DNA of 11,560 nucleotides from Burkholderiaceae bacterium (GTDB lineage Bacteria > Pseudomonadota > Gammaproteobacteria > Burkholderiales > Burkholderiaceae). The notes below the pieces were generated by a model that had not been told where the DNA came from, ran no database searches, and saw only the letters and a program-made list of their open reading frames with translations. The position numbers and the translations under genes were made by a program. Numbering within the stretch: the stretch's first letter is position 1; every line of letters begins with the position of its first letter. Below are positions 1 through 7,250 of the stretch, in pieces. The stretch lies in contig CANISN010000036.1 in the NCBI GenBank assembly GCA_947470165.1, positions 1-11,560 on the forward strand. The letters run 5' to 3'.

Positions 1-48
1 AGGGGCCCTAGACTCATAGCTGAGTGCGCTGCCGCCTTACGCAAGTAG
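1..48 (+). CDS. possible 3' end of an upstream gene (partial)
   Basis: The first forward frame is open from base 1 to a TAG at 46-48 and reads as 15 residues ending LIAECAAALRK. This is alanine/leucine-rich and helix-like, as protein C-termini often are. The other two forward frames meet stops within the first 20 bases. The fragment is too short to assign to a family, and an open frame of this length can occur by chance. If real, the upstream gene runs in the same direction as the IclR regulator and stops 82 bases before it. Confidence 0.3.
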   Translation, partial: RGPRLIAECAAALRK

Positions 49-75
49 ATAAACCCTAAAAATCCACCTTTTTTG

Positions 76-91
76 TGGAATCTGGATTTCA
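76..91. promoter_or_regulatory. operator-like palindrome upstream of the IclR-family gene
   Basis: TGGAATCTGGATTTCA is an imperfect inverted repeat in which 12 of 16 positions are symmetric, with half-sites TGRAATC and GATTYCA. IclR-family dimers bind short palindromes of this general kind, and family members commonly repress their own gene. It lies just upstream of the proposed -35 element. An ATTTCA repeat recurs 15 bases downstream at 101-106. Autoregulation is inferred from position and symmetry only. Confidence 0.4.
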
Positions 92-93
92 TA

Positions 94-123
94 TTGTGCA
101 ATTTCAGTAAAAATCGCTACAAT
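94..123 (+). promoter_or_regulatory. putative sigma-70 promoter of the IclR-family gene
   Basis: A -35-like TTGTGC (94-99) and a good -10 TACAAT (118-123) are separated by 18 bases. The -10 ends only 7 bases before the ATG at 131, so transcription would start at or next to the start codon. No Shine-Dalgarno sequence precedes that ATG. Together these point to a leaderless or nearly leaderless mRNA. Confidence 0.45.
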
Positions 124-130
124 AAATAGC

Positions 131-949
131 ATGACAAGGATCAAAACTGAGAAAGTATTGAAAGTCCCTGGTGAGGCTGGGAAAACCGCCATCCAGGTGG
201 TTGAGCGCATGATGAATTTGCTCGATGCCCTTGCCTTACATGAAGAATCTAGCAGCCTTAAAAACCTCGCCGAGGAAACCGATTTACACCCCTCAACCGC
301 ACATCGTATTCTCAATGACTTGGTAGCCTGTCGTTTAGTAGAGCGTGGCGATGGTGGCACCTATCGTCTTGGTCTTAAGTTACTCGAACTTGGTAATCTA
401 GTCAAAGCCCGTTTATCTGTTCGTGAAGCTGCGCAAGCCCCAATGCGAGCCTTACATAAGCTCACTGGCGAAACAATTAATCTTTCTGTTCGGCAAGGTG
501 ATGAGATCGTTTATATAGACCGTGCTTACAGCGAGAGATCCGGCATGCAGGTGGTCCGTGCTATCGGTGGCCGCGCTCCACTTCACTTAACATCGGTTGG
601 GAAGTTATTTTTAGCTAGCGATGATCCAAGTCAAGTTCGAGCTTATGTCACTCGTACTGGTCTTGCTGGTCACACCAGAAATAGCATTACAGAATTAGGA
701 AAACTAGATTCTGAACTTAATCAAGTTCGTCAACTAGGTCATGCGCGAGACAATGAAGAGCTGGAGTTAGGTGTGAGCTGTCTTGCAGCCGAGATTTTTG
801 ATGACAGCGGAAAGTTGGTAGCCGGTCTCTCGCTGAGCTCCCCTACCGATCGCATTCAAGCAGAATGGTTGCGCCAGCTGCAAGATACCGCACTACAAAT
901 CTCTAAAGGCATGGGCTATAAACCTAAGTCAGCAGATCCGCATCCGTAA
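131..949 (+). CDS. IclR-family transcriptional regulator
   Basis: This is a 272-residue DNA-binding regulator of the IclR family, close to the usual length of about 250-270. An N-terminal winged helix-turn-helix spans roughly residues 20-82 (helix region LKNLAEETDLHPSTAHRI, wing ending GGTYRLG). The effector-binding domain follows from about residue 85 to 262, with the typical GRAPLHLTSVGKLFLA segment (147-162) and the ELELGVSCLAAEIFD segment (210-224). The start at 131 keeps the whole helix-turn-helix and sits 7 bases after a TACAAT -10 box; no ribosome-binding site is visible. IclR proteins usually control small-molecule catabolism or transport genes and bind the substrate in the C-terminal domain. 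No obvious target lies beside it, since the next gene converges on it and is a cell-wall enzyme. Its target may be itself, genes left of the window, or the aromatic-acid operon at the right; effector unknown. Confidence 0.93.
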   Translation: MTRIKTEKVLKVPGEAGKTAIQVVERMMNLLDALALHEESSSLKNLAEETDLHPSTAHRILNDLVACRLVERGDGGTYRLGLKLLELGNLVKARLSVREAAQAPMRALHKLTGETINLSVRQGDEIVYIDRAYSERSGMQVVRAIGGRAPLHLTSVGKLFLASDDPSQVRAYVTRTGLAGHTRNSITELGKLDSELNQVRQLGHARDNEELELGVSCLAAEIFDDSGKLVAGLSLSSPTDRIQAEWLRQLQDTALQISKGMGYKPKSADPHP

Positions 950-977
950 AGTCACAAAAGTAGTACCGGTATATCGC

Positions 978-2018
978 TTACATTAAACTGCGAATTGCCT
1001 GAGGCTCTCCAAATGGCATACGCTCATACCAATCTTTCACTCTAACAGCATCCGCAAAACGCGATTGCGTCCCCACGGAATCCAAGAAGATCAATAGTAG
1101 CGGCGTGTTATTTACCCGAGCTTGCATTACCAAACATTTACCTGCCGCATTAATAAATCCTGTTTTTTGCAAGCCAATATTCATATCGCCGGCACGGACC
1201 AAACGATTGGTGTTTAAGAATTTCTGTGGACGTTTTCCGATTACCATTGTCAGATCTGGCCAAGTAGAAAAATCACGAATCATCTTGTACTGGTAAGCCG
1301 CACTCAGCATACGGGCTAGATCCTCAGCAGATGCTACATTCTCACTCATTAAACCGGTGGGATCTGCAAAGTAAGAATGTGTCATCCCAATCTCTTTTGC
1401 CTTACGATTCATAGCATTCACAAAGGCTGAAATACCGCCTGGGTAATTTCTACCAAGGGTATGCGCAGCACGGTTCTCAGAGGACATGAGGGCTAGCAAC
1501 AAGGCTTCTTCTCGTGTCAATATAGTTCCCGCGGCAAGACGTGAGTTGCGGTAAATATGAACGTCATCTGTATTGATCACGATGGTGTCATCGAGTGGCA
1601 TTTTCGAATCAAGCACTACCATTGCAGTCATTAATTTAGTAATCGAAGCAATGGGTAAGCTGACTGAAGAATTTTTCTCAAAGTAGACTTCATTTGTGTC
1701 CTGATTAACTACCATTGCAACACTAGACTTCAGACTGAGATCATCATGCTGACCACGCAAACCTAAAGCTGTTGCAAATGAAGGTCTTGCTTCTATAGTT
1801 GACTCGCTAGAGCGAGTTACTGTAGTGCGAACAGCCTTCGGTTTCTTGGAAGATTTTGCCACCTTCTTTGACTCTATCTTGACGGTCGTCTTTACCGCTC
1901 CTTTGGTCGACTTTGAAGCTGGTGCATCATTATTGGCTGCACTCGCCTGAAAAGACGTGGCAACACCAAATGACACTAGACCAATTACCGCGATGAGCCA
2001 AAATCGATTCACATACAT
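978..2018 (-). CDS. pbpG: D-alanyl-D-alanine endopeptidase (PBP7 type, peptidase S11)
   Basis: This is a periplasmic penicillin-binding serine peptidase that cleaves D-Ala-containing cross-links in peptidoglycan. All three active-site motifs of peptidase S11 are present: SITK at 125-128 (nucleophile Ser125, Lys128), SEN at 180-182 and KTG at 285-287. The N-terminus is a signal peptide with a hydrophobic core at about 6-20 and likely cleavage after ASA (26-28). A basic, low-complexity Lys/Thr/Ser linker covers about residues 35-75 before the catalytic domain. At 346 residues it is somewhat longer than E. coli PbpG because of that linker. Start choice is open: the ATG at 2018 directly abuts an AGGG (2019-2022), whereas a GTG two codons later (2010-2012) stands 6 bases from it and gives a sensible MNRFWL signal peptide. 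It is a single gene, convergent with the IclR gene (28 bases between stops) and downstream of the permease gene in the same direction. Confidence 0.93.
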   Translation of the reverse strand: MYVNRFWLIAVIGLVSFGVATSFQASAANNDAPASKSTKGAVKTTVKIESKKVAKSSKKPKAVRTTVTRSSESTIEARPSFATALGLRGQHDDLSLKSSVAMVVNQDTNEVYFEKNSSVSLPIASITKLMTAMVVLDSKMPLDDTIVINTDDVHIYRNSRLAAGTILTREEALLLALMSSENRAAHTLGRNYPGGISAFVNAMNRKAKEIGMTHSYFADPTGLMSENVASAEDLARMLSAAYQYKMIRDFSTWPDLTMVIGKRPQKFLNTNRLVRAGDMNIGLQKTGFINAAGKCLVMQARVNNTPLLLIFLDSVGTQSRFADAVRVKDWYERMPFGEPQAIRSLM

Positions 2019-2128
2019 CCCTAATTACTTTCTAAAACTTTTAACATACAGAATGATAATTAACTTTTTCATCTGCCCTAAGCATATTGTCTGAATAGAG
2101 CACAAAAATGCCCGTATTTAATTCGCAC

Positions 2129-3016
2129 TTATTCCGCAATCGTCGCAACCGTGCTTTTTTGACCTCGATTGACTAGAACTACTCCTGTCATGGTAAGCAA
2201 TAAGCCCGCAGCCATCATCAAGGTGAATGGCTCATCAAAAAGGAGCCATGCCATCGCAGCTGTAGTTGGGGGCGTTAAATAGAGCAAACTCGTCACTTTA
2301 GTAGCAGCCCCCTTTCGAATCATCATGAATAACAAGCTAATTGATCCAATCGACAGGGGAAAGATTGACCACAGCAATGCTCCAATAACTGAGGCATTCC
2401 AAACCATGACACCAGTCTCAATGAAATACATACAAGCAAAACAAAGAATGGCAGATATACCAAACTGAATCGAGGAGCCCGCCCGTAAATCAAATACTGG
2501 ACAAAATTTCTTTTGATACAGGGTGCCAAAAGTAATCGAGAGCAAGGCAGTAAAAGCGAGAACGTAACTGAGGAGAGGAATGTGTACAAATCCGATCTTT
2601 TCAGCAACTACTAATGTCACCCCCGCAAATCCAAATCCCAACCCTATCCACTGACGTATAGTCACTGTTTCAGAGACCCAAGCAGCGAACCAGGCAGTTA
2701 TGATGGGCTGTAAGCCTACGATGATGGCTACTAGACCGGCGGTCATACCAAGCCGAACTGCAAACCATACCCCCAAGAGATAGCCAAACTGAAGCAATAT
2801 GCCCGCTACGGCTATGTGCTTGAATTGAGACCAGCTCGGCCAAGTCATTCTCCAAATAAGACTAAGGCAGGCCATTGCCATCAATACGCCTACAAAACGC
2901 CAAAAAAGGAAGGTGGCTGGCTCAACATAGGGCATTGCCAAACGAGCGATGACAAATCCAGTGCTCCAAATAAAGACAAAAAAGGGGGCAATCAGGTAGT
3001 CATACTTTAAATTCAT
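2129..3016 (-). CDS. DMT-superfamily (EamA) transporter
   Basis: This is a predicted inner-membrane permease of the drug/metabolite transporter superfamily with two tandem EamA domains, roughly residues 8-138 and 149-283, giving about ten membrane helices. The first helix has the family-typical FFVFIWSTGFVIARLAMPYVEPATF pattern in two parts (FFVFIWSTGF at 12-21, then PYVEPATFLFWR at 29-40). The end of the second domain shows YLTPPTTAAMAWLLFDEP, typical of the conserved glycine/proline-rich helix before helix 9. I chose the ATG at 3014-3016 (295 residues, normal length). The frame remains open upstream to a TTG at 3107-3109, but those 31 extra residues are polar, basic and unlike the family. 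Neither start has a clear ribosome-binding site. Substrate cannot be told from sequence; relatives export amino acids or metabolites. It diverges from the phasin gene. Confidence 0.9.
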   Translation of the reverse strand: MNLKYDYLIAPFFVFIWSTGFVIARLAMPYVEPATFLFWRFVGVLMAMACLSLIWRMTWPSWSQFKHIAVAGILLQFGYLLGVWFAVRLGMTAGLVAIIVGLQPIITAWFAAWVSETVTIRQWIGLGFGFAGVTLVVAEKIGFVHIPLLSYVLAFTALLSITFGTLYQKKFCPVFDLRAGSSIQFGISAILCFACMYFIETGVMVWNASVIGALLWSIFPLSIGSISLLFMMIRKGAATKVTSLLYLTPPTTAAMAWLLFDEPFTLMMAAGLLLTMTGVVLVNRGQKSTVATIAE

Positions 3017-3102
3017 AAATAAGCGATTGAAAATGATGCGATTTTTAAAGCTAATCTTAGATTTTAGGCTTATTTCCTTAACCCTCGGCTGAATTGTCCA
3101 GG

Positions 3103-3164
3103 TTGTCAATTAATGTTGCGTTGCACTATAGATGAAGTACTACGCCACTCAAATCAATTGACAA
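3103..3164. repeat. 9-bp inverted repeat in the divergent permease/phasin promoter region
   Basis: TTGTCAATT (3103-3111) and AATTGACAA (3156-3164) are perfect inverted copies separated by 44 bases. Each arm contains a consensus -35 hexamer TTGACA reading outward toward its own gene. The pair could be a spaced operator or paired promoter elements; nothing in the sequence decides between these. Confidence 0.5.
3125..3151 (-). promoter_or_regulatory. putative promoter of the DMT permease gene
   Basis: On the minus strand TTGAGT (3152-3147 region) is followed after 16 bases by TATAGT (forward ACTATA, 3125-3130). This would start transcription near 3118 and give a leader of about 100 bases before the ATG at 3016. 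It is a match to consensus only. The TTGACA nearer the gene lacks a convincing -10 at the right distance. Confidence 0.35.
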
Positions 3165-3185
3165 TATCCAAATAAAGATCATAGT
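3158..3185 (+). promoter_or_regulatory. putative promoter of the phasin gene
   Basis: A perfect -35 TTGACA (3158-3163) is followed after 16 bases by CATAGT (3180-3185), which matches four of six -10 positions. Transcription would begin near 3192 and give a leader of about 27 bases. The gene's ribosome-binding site is GAGAAAGG at 3204-3211, 7 bases before the ATG. Confidence 0.45.
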
Positions 3186-3218
3186 GAGCAAAGAGCAAAT
3201 CGCGAGAAAGGCAATGTA

Positions 3219-3773
3219 ATGAACTTAACGCCAGAACAAATTACAGCAGCACAAAAAGCCAATTTAGAAACTTTGAGTAGTCTCACCAAGCAAGCACTGC
3301 AAAGTATTGAAAAGTTAGTCGAGCTAAATATGCATATTGCTAAGCAAAGTTTGGGCGAAAGCATGAGTAGCGCCAAGAAAGCCTTGGAAGTCAAAGACAT
3401 TCAACAACTACTGGCTCATCAAGCAGAGGCAGTTAAACCAATGGCCGAAAAAATTATGGCCTATAGTCGCCATTTATATGAATTAGCTCATGAAACTCAA
3501 GCAAGCTTTACTGAGTCAGCCGAAAAAGAATTCCAAGAGGGTCAAAAGAAAATTAATGCCTTAGTTGAAGATTGGACGAGGAATGCTCCTGCGGGATCTG
3601 ATGCTGCTGTGTATGCCATGAAACAAGCAATCGCTTCTGCTACTAATGTATTTGAAACTAGTCAAAAGGCAATCAAGCATGCGGTACAGGTTGCACAGAC
3701 AAATCTGAACAATGCAACAGAAACAACAATAAAAAATATTAATGCAACAACAAAAGTTACTTCAAAGAAATGA
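3219..3773 (+). CDS. phasin family protein (polyhydroxybutyrate granule-associated)
   Basis: This is a 184-residue amphipathic, all-helical protein of the phasin family (Phasin_2 type), which coats polyhydroxyalkanoate granules in the cytoplasm and limits their size. The opening MNLTPEQITAAQKANLETL is characteristic of betaproteobacterial PhaP proteins. The phasin domain covers about residues 5-110. It includes the segment ALEVKDIQQLLAHQAEAVKP (75-94) and is followed by a helical stretch rich in Ala, Gln, Lys and Thr ending in a basic TTKVTSKK tail. No signal peptide, membrane segment or cysteine is present, as expected. The start has a good ribosome-binding site (AAAGG, 7 bases upstream); an ATG five bases earlier is followed at once by a stop. 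It stands alone rather than in a pha operon. The length (184) is normal for the family. Confidence 0.93.
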   Translation: MNLTPEQITAAQKANLETLSSLTKQALQSIEKLVELNMHIAKQSLGESMSSAKKALEVKDIQQLLAHQAEAVKPMAEKIMAYSRHLYELAHETQASFTESAEKEFQEGQKKINALVEDWTRNAPAGSDAAVYAMKQAIASATNVFETSQKAIKHAVQVAQTNLNNATETTIKNINATTKVTSKK

Positions 3774-3863
3774 ACTTTATTGAGATACCCCTTAAATCAA
3801 AAATCTTTGAAAATTTAAGGATGCAAGTATTTTTCCTTTAAGGCGGTCTACTCTATTGAGATA
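3774..3863 (+). repeat. 14-base direct repeat flanking the phasin terminator region
   Basis: ACTTTATTGAGATA (3774-3787, immediately after the phasin stop) and ACTCTATTGAGATA (3850-3863) match at 13 of 14 positions and lie 76 bases apart. They bracket the hairpin at 3790-3820. Function unknown; chance cannot be excluded in such AT-rich DNA. Confidence 0.45.
3790..3843. terminator. putative terminator hairpin after the phasin gene
   Basis: CCTTAAAT (3790-3797) and ATTTAAGG (3813-3820) form an 8-bp stem, 17 bases past the phasin stop. The 15-base loop itself can pair CAAA with TTTG. A run of five T follows at 3830-3834, nine bases after the stem, so this is a weak Rho-independent terminator at best. 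A further CCTTTAAGG (3835-3843) could compete for the AAGG arm. Confidence 0.4.
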
Positions 3864-3881
3864 AAGATTTTATGAATCTTT
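3863..3881. terminator. AT-rich hairpin beyond the end of livF
   Basis: AAAGATT (3863-3869) and AATCTTT (3875-3881) form a perfect 7-bp stem with a 5-base loop, 12 bases past the livF stop. No T-run follows on either strand. It may protect the 3' end of the operon transcript or act as a weak terminator between the convergent livF and phasin genes. Confidence 0.35.
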
Positions 3882-3892
3882 CCAATAAATTA

Positions 3893-4603
3893 TTAAACAC
3901 TTACTCGTCTTATTAATTCTTGACGTTCTTCTATATTTTTAGAATTGCCTTCAAGCACTACCTTTCCTCGCTCAACTACATAATGTCTATCGCATAAATG
4001 AATCGCTTTATGGATATTTTGCTCAATCAGAAGAATGGAAATTCCCTGGGACTTTAGCTCTTCCATTAAGCGAAAAATATCGGCAACAACCATTGGGGCA
4101 AGCCCTTCAGTAGGCTCATCAATTAATAAAAGTTTTGGATTACCAACCAATACTCGAGCCATTGCCAGCATTTGCTGCTCGCCGCCAGATAAGGTGGTGC
4201 CTGATTGATCTCGCCTTTCACTGAGCCGTGGAAATCGTTCAAAGACCATTTGTATGCGCTGTTCTGCAGCTTTTCGCTCACTTGCCTGGACTTGCATCAA
4301 TCCGAGCCTAAGATTGCCCTCGACACTGAGACCAGGAAATACCCTTCGGTCCTCCGGCACCAACCCCAGCCCCAATCTTGTAATTTCGTTTGGTGGTAAA
4401 GCATCAATGGCTTGACCATGAAATAATATTTTTCCTTGGGAGGGCTTATACCAACCAGCAATGGTTTTAACAATAGTGGTTTTACCAACCCCATTCCTTC
4501 CAAATAGACCCACCGTCTCTCCGGGATCTATAGATAAATTCACTCCCTGTAAAACATGGGATAACCCAAGATTGACATGCACATCATGCATCTCCAAAAT
4601 CAT
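3893..4603 (-). CDS. livF: Liv-type ABC transporter ATP-binding protein LivF
   Basis: This is one of the two cytoplasmic ATPases that power the importer encoded with it. Over 236 residues it shows Walker A GRNGVGKT (35-42), the family segment VPEDRRVFPGLSVEGNL (82-98), the ABC signature LSGGEQQ (138-144) and Walker B LLLIDE (158-163). The position after the second beta strand reads LIEQN (193-197) instead of a switch histidine, which is the normal LivF state (LVEQN) and separates it from LivG. The length is standard. Its ATG overlaps the livG stop by four bases (ATGA), so the two ATPases are translationally coupled. It is the last gene of the operon. Confidence 0.95.
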   Translation of the reverse strand: MILEMHDVHVNLGLSHVLQGVNLSIDPGETVGLFGRNGVGKTTIVKTIAGWYKPSQGKILFHGQAIDALPPNEITRLGLGLVPEDRRVFPGLSVEGNLRLGLMQVQASERKAAEQRIQMVFERFPRLSERRDQSGTTLSGGEQQMLAMARVLVGNPKLLLIDEPTEGLAPMVVADIFRLMEELKSQGISILLIEQNIHKAIHLCDRHYVVERGKVVLEGNSKNIEERQELIRRVSV

Positions 4604-5355
4604 GCTAACTCCTCACCAAAGTATGCTGTTTGTACAAGCGGATTGGCACGAATCTCCTCGGGATTACCTTCAGCTAATTTCTTTCCTTGCGCCATTACGA
4701 TGACCTTTTTGGATAAATCCATTACAAGATCTACGTCATGCTCAATTAACAGAACTGTTATTTTTGATCCCAGATGTTTAATCAGCTCAGCAGTCTCCTG
4801 TGTATCGCCTCGAGACATCCCTTGGGTAGGCTCATCTAAGAGTAGGAGTTTTGGTCGAGTTGCCAATGTAACTGCAATTTCTAGCCGTCTTTGCTGGCCA
4901 TGAGATAAGGCTCCTGCAAGTTGTTCGCGAGAATCAAGCAATCCAAATTCTTGTAATAATTCATCCGCTCTTGCAATTGCAATAGTGCTTTTACTTAAGG
5001 GCAAAAATAAATGTGAACGAGACTCTAATGCTTGGCTTGCTATTCTTAAATTATCAATCACAGAAAGGTCGAAAAAGAGATTGGTAATCTGAAATGATCG
5101 GGCCATACCACATGACAATCGCCCCTCAGGACTCATTCGCGTAAGATTTAAGTCACCTAACTCAACAAGCCCAGAATCAGCAGTAAAAGTACCGCTGATT
5201 AAATTAAAGAGGGTACTTTTACCTGCACCATTTGGACCAATAATAGAAGTGACACCTAAACGCGTCACTTCAAAACTTACATCATCAACCGCTCTAAGGC
5301 CGCCAAAACGCTTACTTAAATGATTTGCCTTGAGAATGACTTCCATATGTTCCAT
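4600..5355 (-). CDS. livG: Liv-type ABC transporter ATP-binding protein LivG
   Basis: This is the second ATPase of the importer. Counting from a GTG at 5358, Walker A is GPNGAGKST (41-49), the region after it is typical of LivG (MARSFQITNLFFDLSVIDNL, 85-104), the signature is LSHGQQRRLEIA (151-162), Walker B LLLLDE (171-176) and the switch histidine His207 (LIEHD). I place the start at the ATG 5353-5355. It shares its A with the livM stop (TGATG) and lies 6 bases after a strong ribosome-binding site AGGAGG (5362-5367). The GTG one codon earlier is only 3 bases from it. This gives 251 residues, a normal length. The downstream livF start overlaps its stop by four bases. Confidence 0.95.
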   Translation of the reverse strand: MEHMEVILKANHLSKRFGGLRAVDDVSFEVTRLGVTSIIGPNGAGKSTLFNLISGTFTADSGLVELGDLNLTRMSPEGRLSCGMARSFQITNLFFDLSVIDNLRIASQALESRSHLFLPLSKSTIAIARADELLQEFGLLDSREQLAGALSHGQQRRLEIAVTLATRPKLLLLDEPTQGMSRGDTQETAELIKHLGSKITVLLIEHDVDLVMDLSKKVIVMAQGKKLAEGNPEEIRANPLVQTAYFGEELA

Positions 5356-6338
5356 CACTCCCCTCCTTTACTAGAATGTTTCTTGCCTATGTATTTAGCG
5401 AGTAAGCCGGCTAATCCCTTTGGTGCAGAGACAACAATAATCACAAAGATAATGCCTATAACAATGTGGTGATGAACAGTCCAAGTTCCAATAATGGATT
5501 TGAATGATGTCAAAAGAACGCTGCCTAGAATTGGTCCTATTAAAGTTCCAACGCCACCCAAAACAACCGTAACTACCGCATTACCAGAAACACTAAAGAA
5601 CATTAGCTCTGGTGAAACAAAACCTCTTAACATCGGATAAAGAGCCCCAGATACAGCAGCAACCATAGCAGCTAAAATAAATGCAACTTGCTTTGGCCCT
5701 TTCGACTTGTAGCCGACGTAGGCCAAACGATCCTCATTGCATCTAATAGCATGCCATATTGATCCCATAGGGGTTGTAAGAAAATATTTTAAGATGGCGT
5801 ATAACACCCCAATAGTCAACAAAGTAATCAGAAAAAAGGCGCCTGGCTGACTAGTATCTATAGAACCAAATGGGGTCCAGATCTGCAAAATAGGTACGCC
5901 CATCATCCCATCTGATGCTCCAAGGCTGCGAGTGTTATAGACAACCTTGGCGGCTACCTGCGCAAGTCCAAAGGTAATTAATGCAAAGTAAACCCCTTTT
6001 GACCGAAGAGCTACGAAGCTGGCAATCCACCCTAATAAAATAGATGAAAGGGTCACAATCCCTATTGCCAAAAAAAATGATGGCGAAATTTCTTTTAAAA
6101 CTAAAGCAGATAAATACGCGCCAAAGCCAAAATAAAAAGCCTGGCCAAGAGAAAGTAGTCCGACAATCCCAAGCAATAAATCAACGGACATTGCAAGCCC
6201 GCCAAAGATCAATGCTTCCGTAGCCAGCCTCAGAAAGAATGTGTCTTGAAAGATACTTCCAGCTATATAAAGTACGAAGGCCGATGAAAGTAAAAATAGC
6301 TCAATAAATCGAATCGCCTTTACTTGAGGATTATGCAT
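5355..6338 (-). CDS. livM: Liv-type ABC transporter permease LivM
   Basis: This is an inner-membrane permease subunit of the branched-chain amino acid / aromatic acid importer class, 327 residues with about eight to ten hydrophobic helices. Family marks are LSLGQAFYFGFGAY (62-75), RSKGVYFALITFGLAQ (112-127) and the ATPase-contact loop region GGVGTLIGPILGS (261-273). It pairs with LivH to form the membrane channel. The start ATG lies inside the 3' end of livH (8-base overlap) and is preceded by GGAGGG (6346-6351) with 7-base spacing. The C-terminus is short and basic (KYIGKKHSSKGGE). No truncation is seen. Confidence 0.94.
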   Translation of the reverse strand: MHNPQVKAIRFIELFLLSSAFVLYIAGSIFQDTFFLRLATEALIFGGLAMSVDLLLGIVGLLSLGQAFYFGFGAYLSALVLKEISPSFFLAIGIVTLSSILLGWIASFVALRSKGVYFALITFGLAQVAAKVVYNTRSLGASDGMMGVPILQIWTPFGSIDTSQPGAFFLITLLTIGVLYAILKYFLTTPMGSIWHAIRCNEDRLAYVGYKSKGPKQVAFILAAMVAAVSGALYPMLRGFVSPELMFFSVSGNAVVTVVLGGVGTLIGPILGSVLLTSFKSIIGTWTVHHHIVIGIIFVIIVVSAPKGLAGLLAKYIGKKHSSKGGE

Positions 6339-7215
6339 TTTTCATCCCTCCATACAGACCAGTTGGCTTAAACATCAAGACCAAAACCATCACCGTAAAT
6401 ACCAGAGGATCTGACCATACTGGAGAAATATATAGAGAAGAAATTGATTGCAATTGTGTAAGTAATATTCCCGCAATCACAGCCCCTTTGATACTTCCAA
6501 GACCCCCAACAATGACCACGCTAAAGGCCATCAAAATAAAATCTCGTCCCATAGTAGGAAATACTGAATAGATTGGGGCCAAGAGCACACCAGCAAGGCC
6601 AGCTAAAGCAACGCCCAATGCAAATGTCAGCGCATAAACCCGCATTACCGGTATACCTAATGAAGAGCTCATATCTTTGTCATAAGCAGAGGCTCTTACA
6701 ATTGCACCCAATTGGGTTTTATAGATAAGCGCCCATACAGAGAAGATCAGTAAAGCGCCAAATCCCATTAAAAATAACCGGTAATTTGGAAACATTACCC
6801 CTAACAACTCGCTAGCCCCTGAGATTGGGGCGCTAGGTTTAATTGGATTCGCACCCCAAATAATCTTGTATGCATCCTCTAAAACCATTGCTACGCCAAA
6901 CGTCAGCAACAAAGTAAGAATATGGCGATCTTTATAGTGGAATACTTTCTGAATCAAAAGCCTTTCCATTGCAAAACCAATGGGCACCAATATCATCGGG
7001 ACTAATAAAAGGCAGAACCAAAATGAAACCCCCATTGCCATGAGACTCACACTGATAAATGCCCCAGCAGCATAGAACTCACCATGTGACATATTAATAA
7101 CATCTAGCAAACCAAAAATAATAGTCAAGCCTAAGGCCATTAGGACTACGGCAACGCCAATTGAAAGTCCATTGACTATCTGTGGTGTGTAAATGAATTG
7201 CAAACTCTCTAGCAT
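6331..7215 (-). CDS. livH: Liv-type ABC transporter permease LivH
   Basis: This is the other permease subunit, 294 residues, with about eight membrane segments. The conserved LivH sequence LLDVINMSHGEFYAAGAF (36-53) and the ATPase-contact loop region GGLGSIKGAVIAG (237-249) are both intact. The start ATG at 7213-7215 is the first of the frame and begins directly with the hydrophobic N-terminal region. Its ribosome-binding site is weak, with an AAGGG about 12 bases upstream. It lies 85 bases after the binding-protein gene, with a terminator-like hairpin between, so its expression probably depends on read-through from the upstream genes. Confidence 0.94.
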   Translation of the reverse strand: MLESLQFIYTPQIVNGLSIGVAVVLMALGLTIIFGLLDVINMSHGEFYAAGAFISVSLMAMGVSFWFCLLLVPMILVPIGFAMERLLIQKVFHYKDRHILTLLLTFGVAMVLEDAYKIIWGANPIKPSAPISGASELLGVMFPNYRLFLMGFGALLIFSVWALIYKTQLGAIVRASAYDKDMSSSLGIPVMRVYALTFALGVALAGLAGVLLAPIYSVFPTMGRDFILMAFSVVIVGGLGSIKGAVIAGILLTQLQSISSLYISPVWSDPLVFTVMVLVLMFKPTGLYGGMKNA

Positions 7216-7250
7216 TGAAAACCCGATCCCTTGGTAATATTCACAAGCTC

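Noticed and set aside
63..79. TCCAC/GTGGA hairpin with a T-rich loop before the IclR gene as a terminator
   Set aside because: The stem is only 5 bp, the T-run is in the loop and not after the stem, and it overlaps the operator-like palindrome.
193..197. Missing switch histidine in LivF (Gln in LIEQN, protein positions 193-197)
   Set aside because: Gln at this place is the normal state of LivF proteins, so it is not a defect.
37..360. Minus-strand open frame of 107 codons over the IclR promoter and 5' end
   Set aside because: It lies opposite the well-supported IclR helix-turn-helix region, has no family resemblance and is a reading-frame shadow.
950..977. Terminator between the convergent IclR and endopeptidase genes
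   Set aside because: Only the 8-base palindrome TACCGGTA (964-971) is there, with no usable stem length and no T-run.
3017..3109. Longer DMT permease from TTG 3109
   Set aside because: The extra 31 residues are basic and polar, and the TTG is the TTG of a TTGACA element in the shared promoter region.
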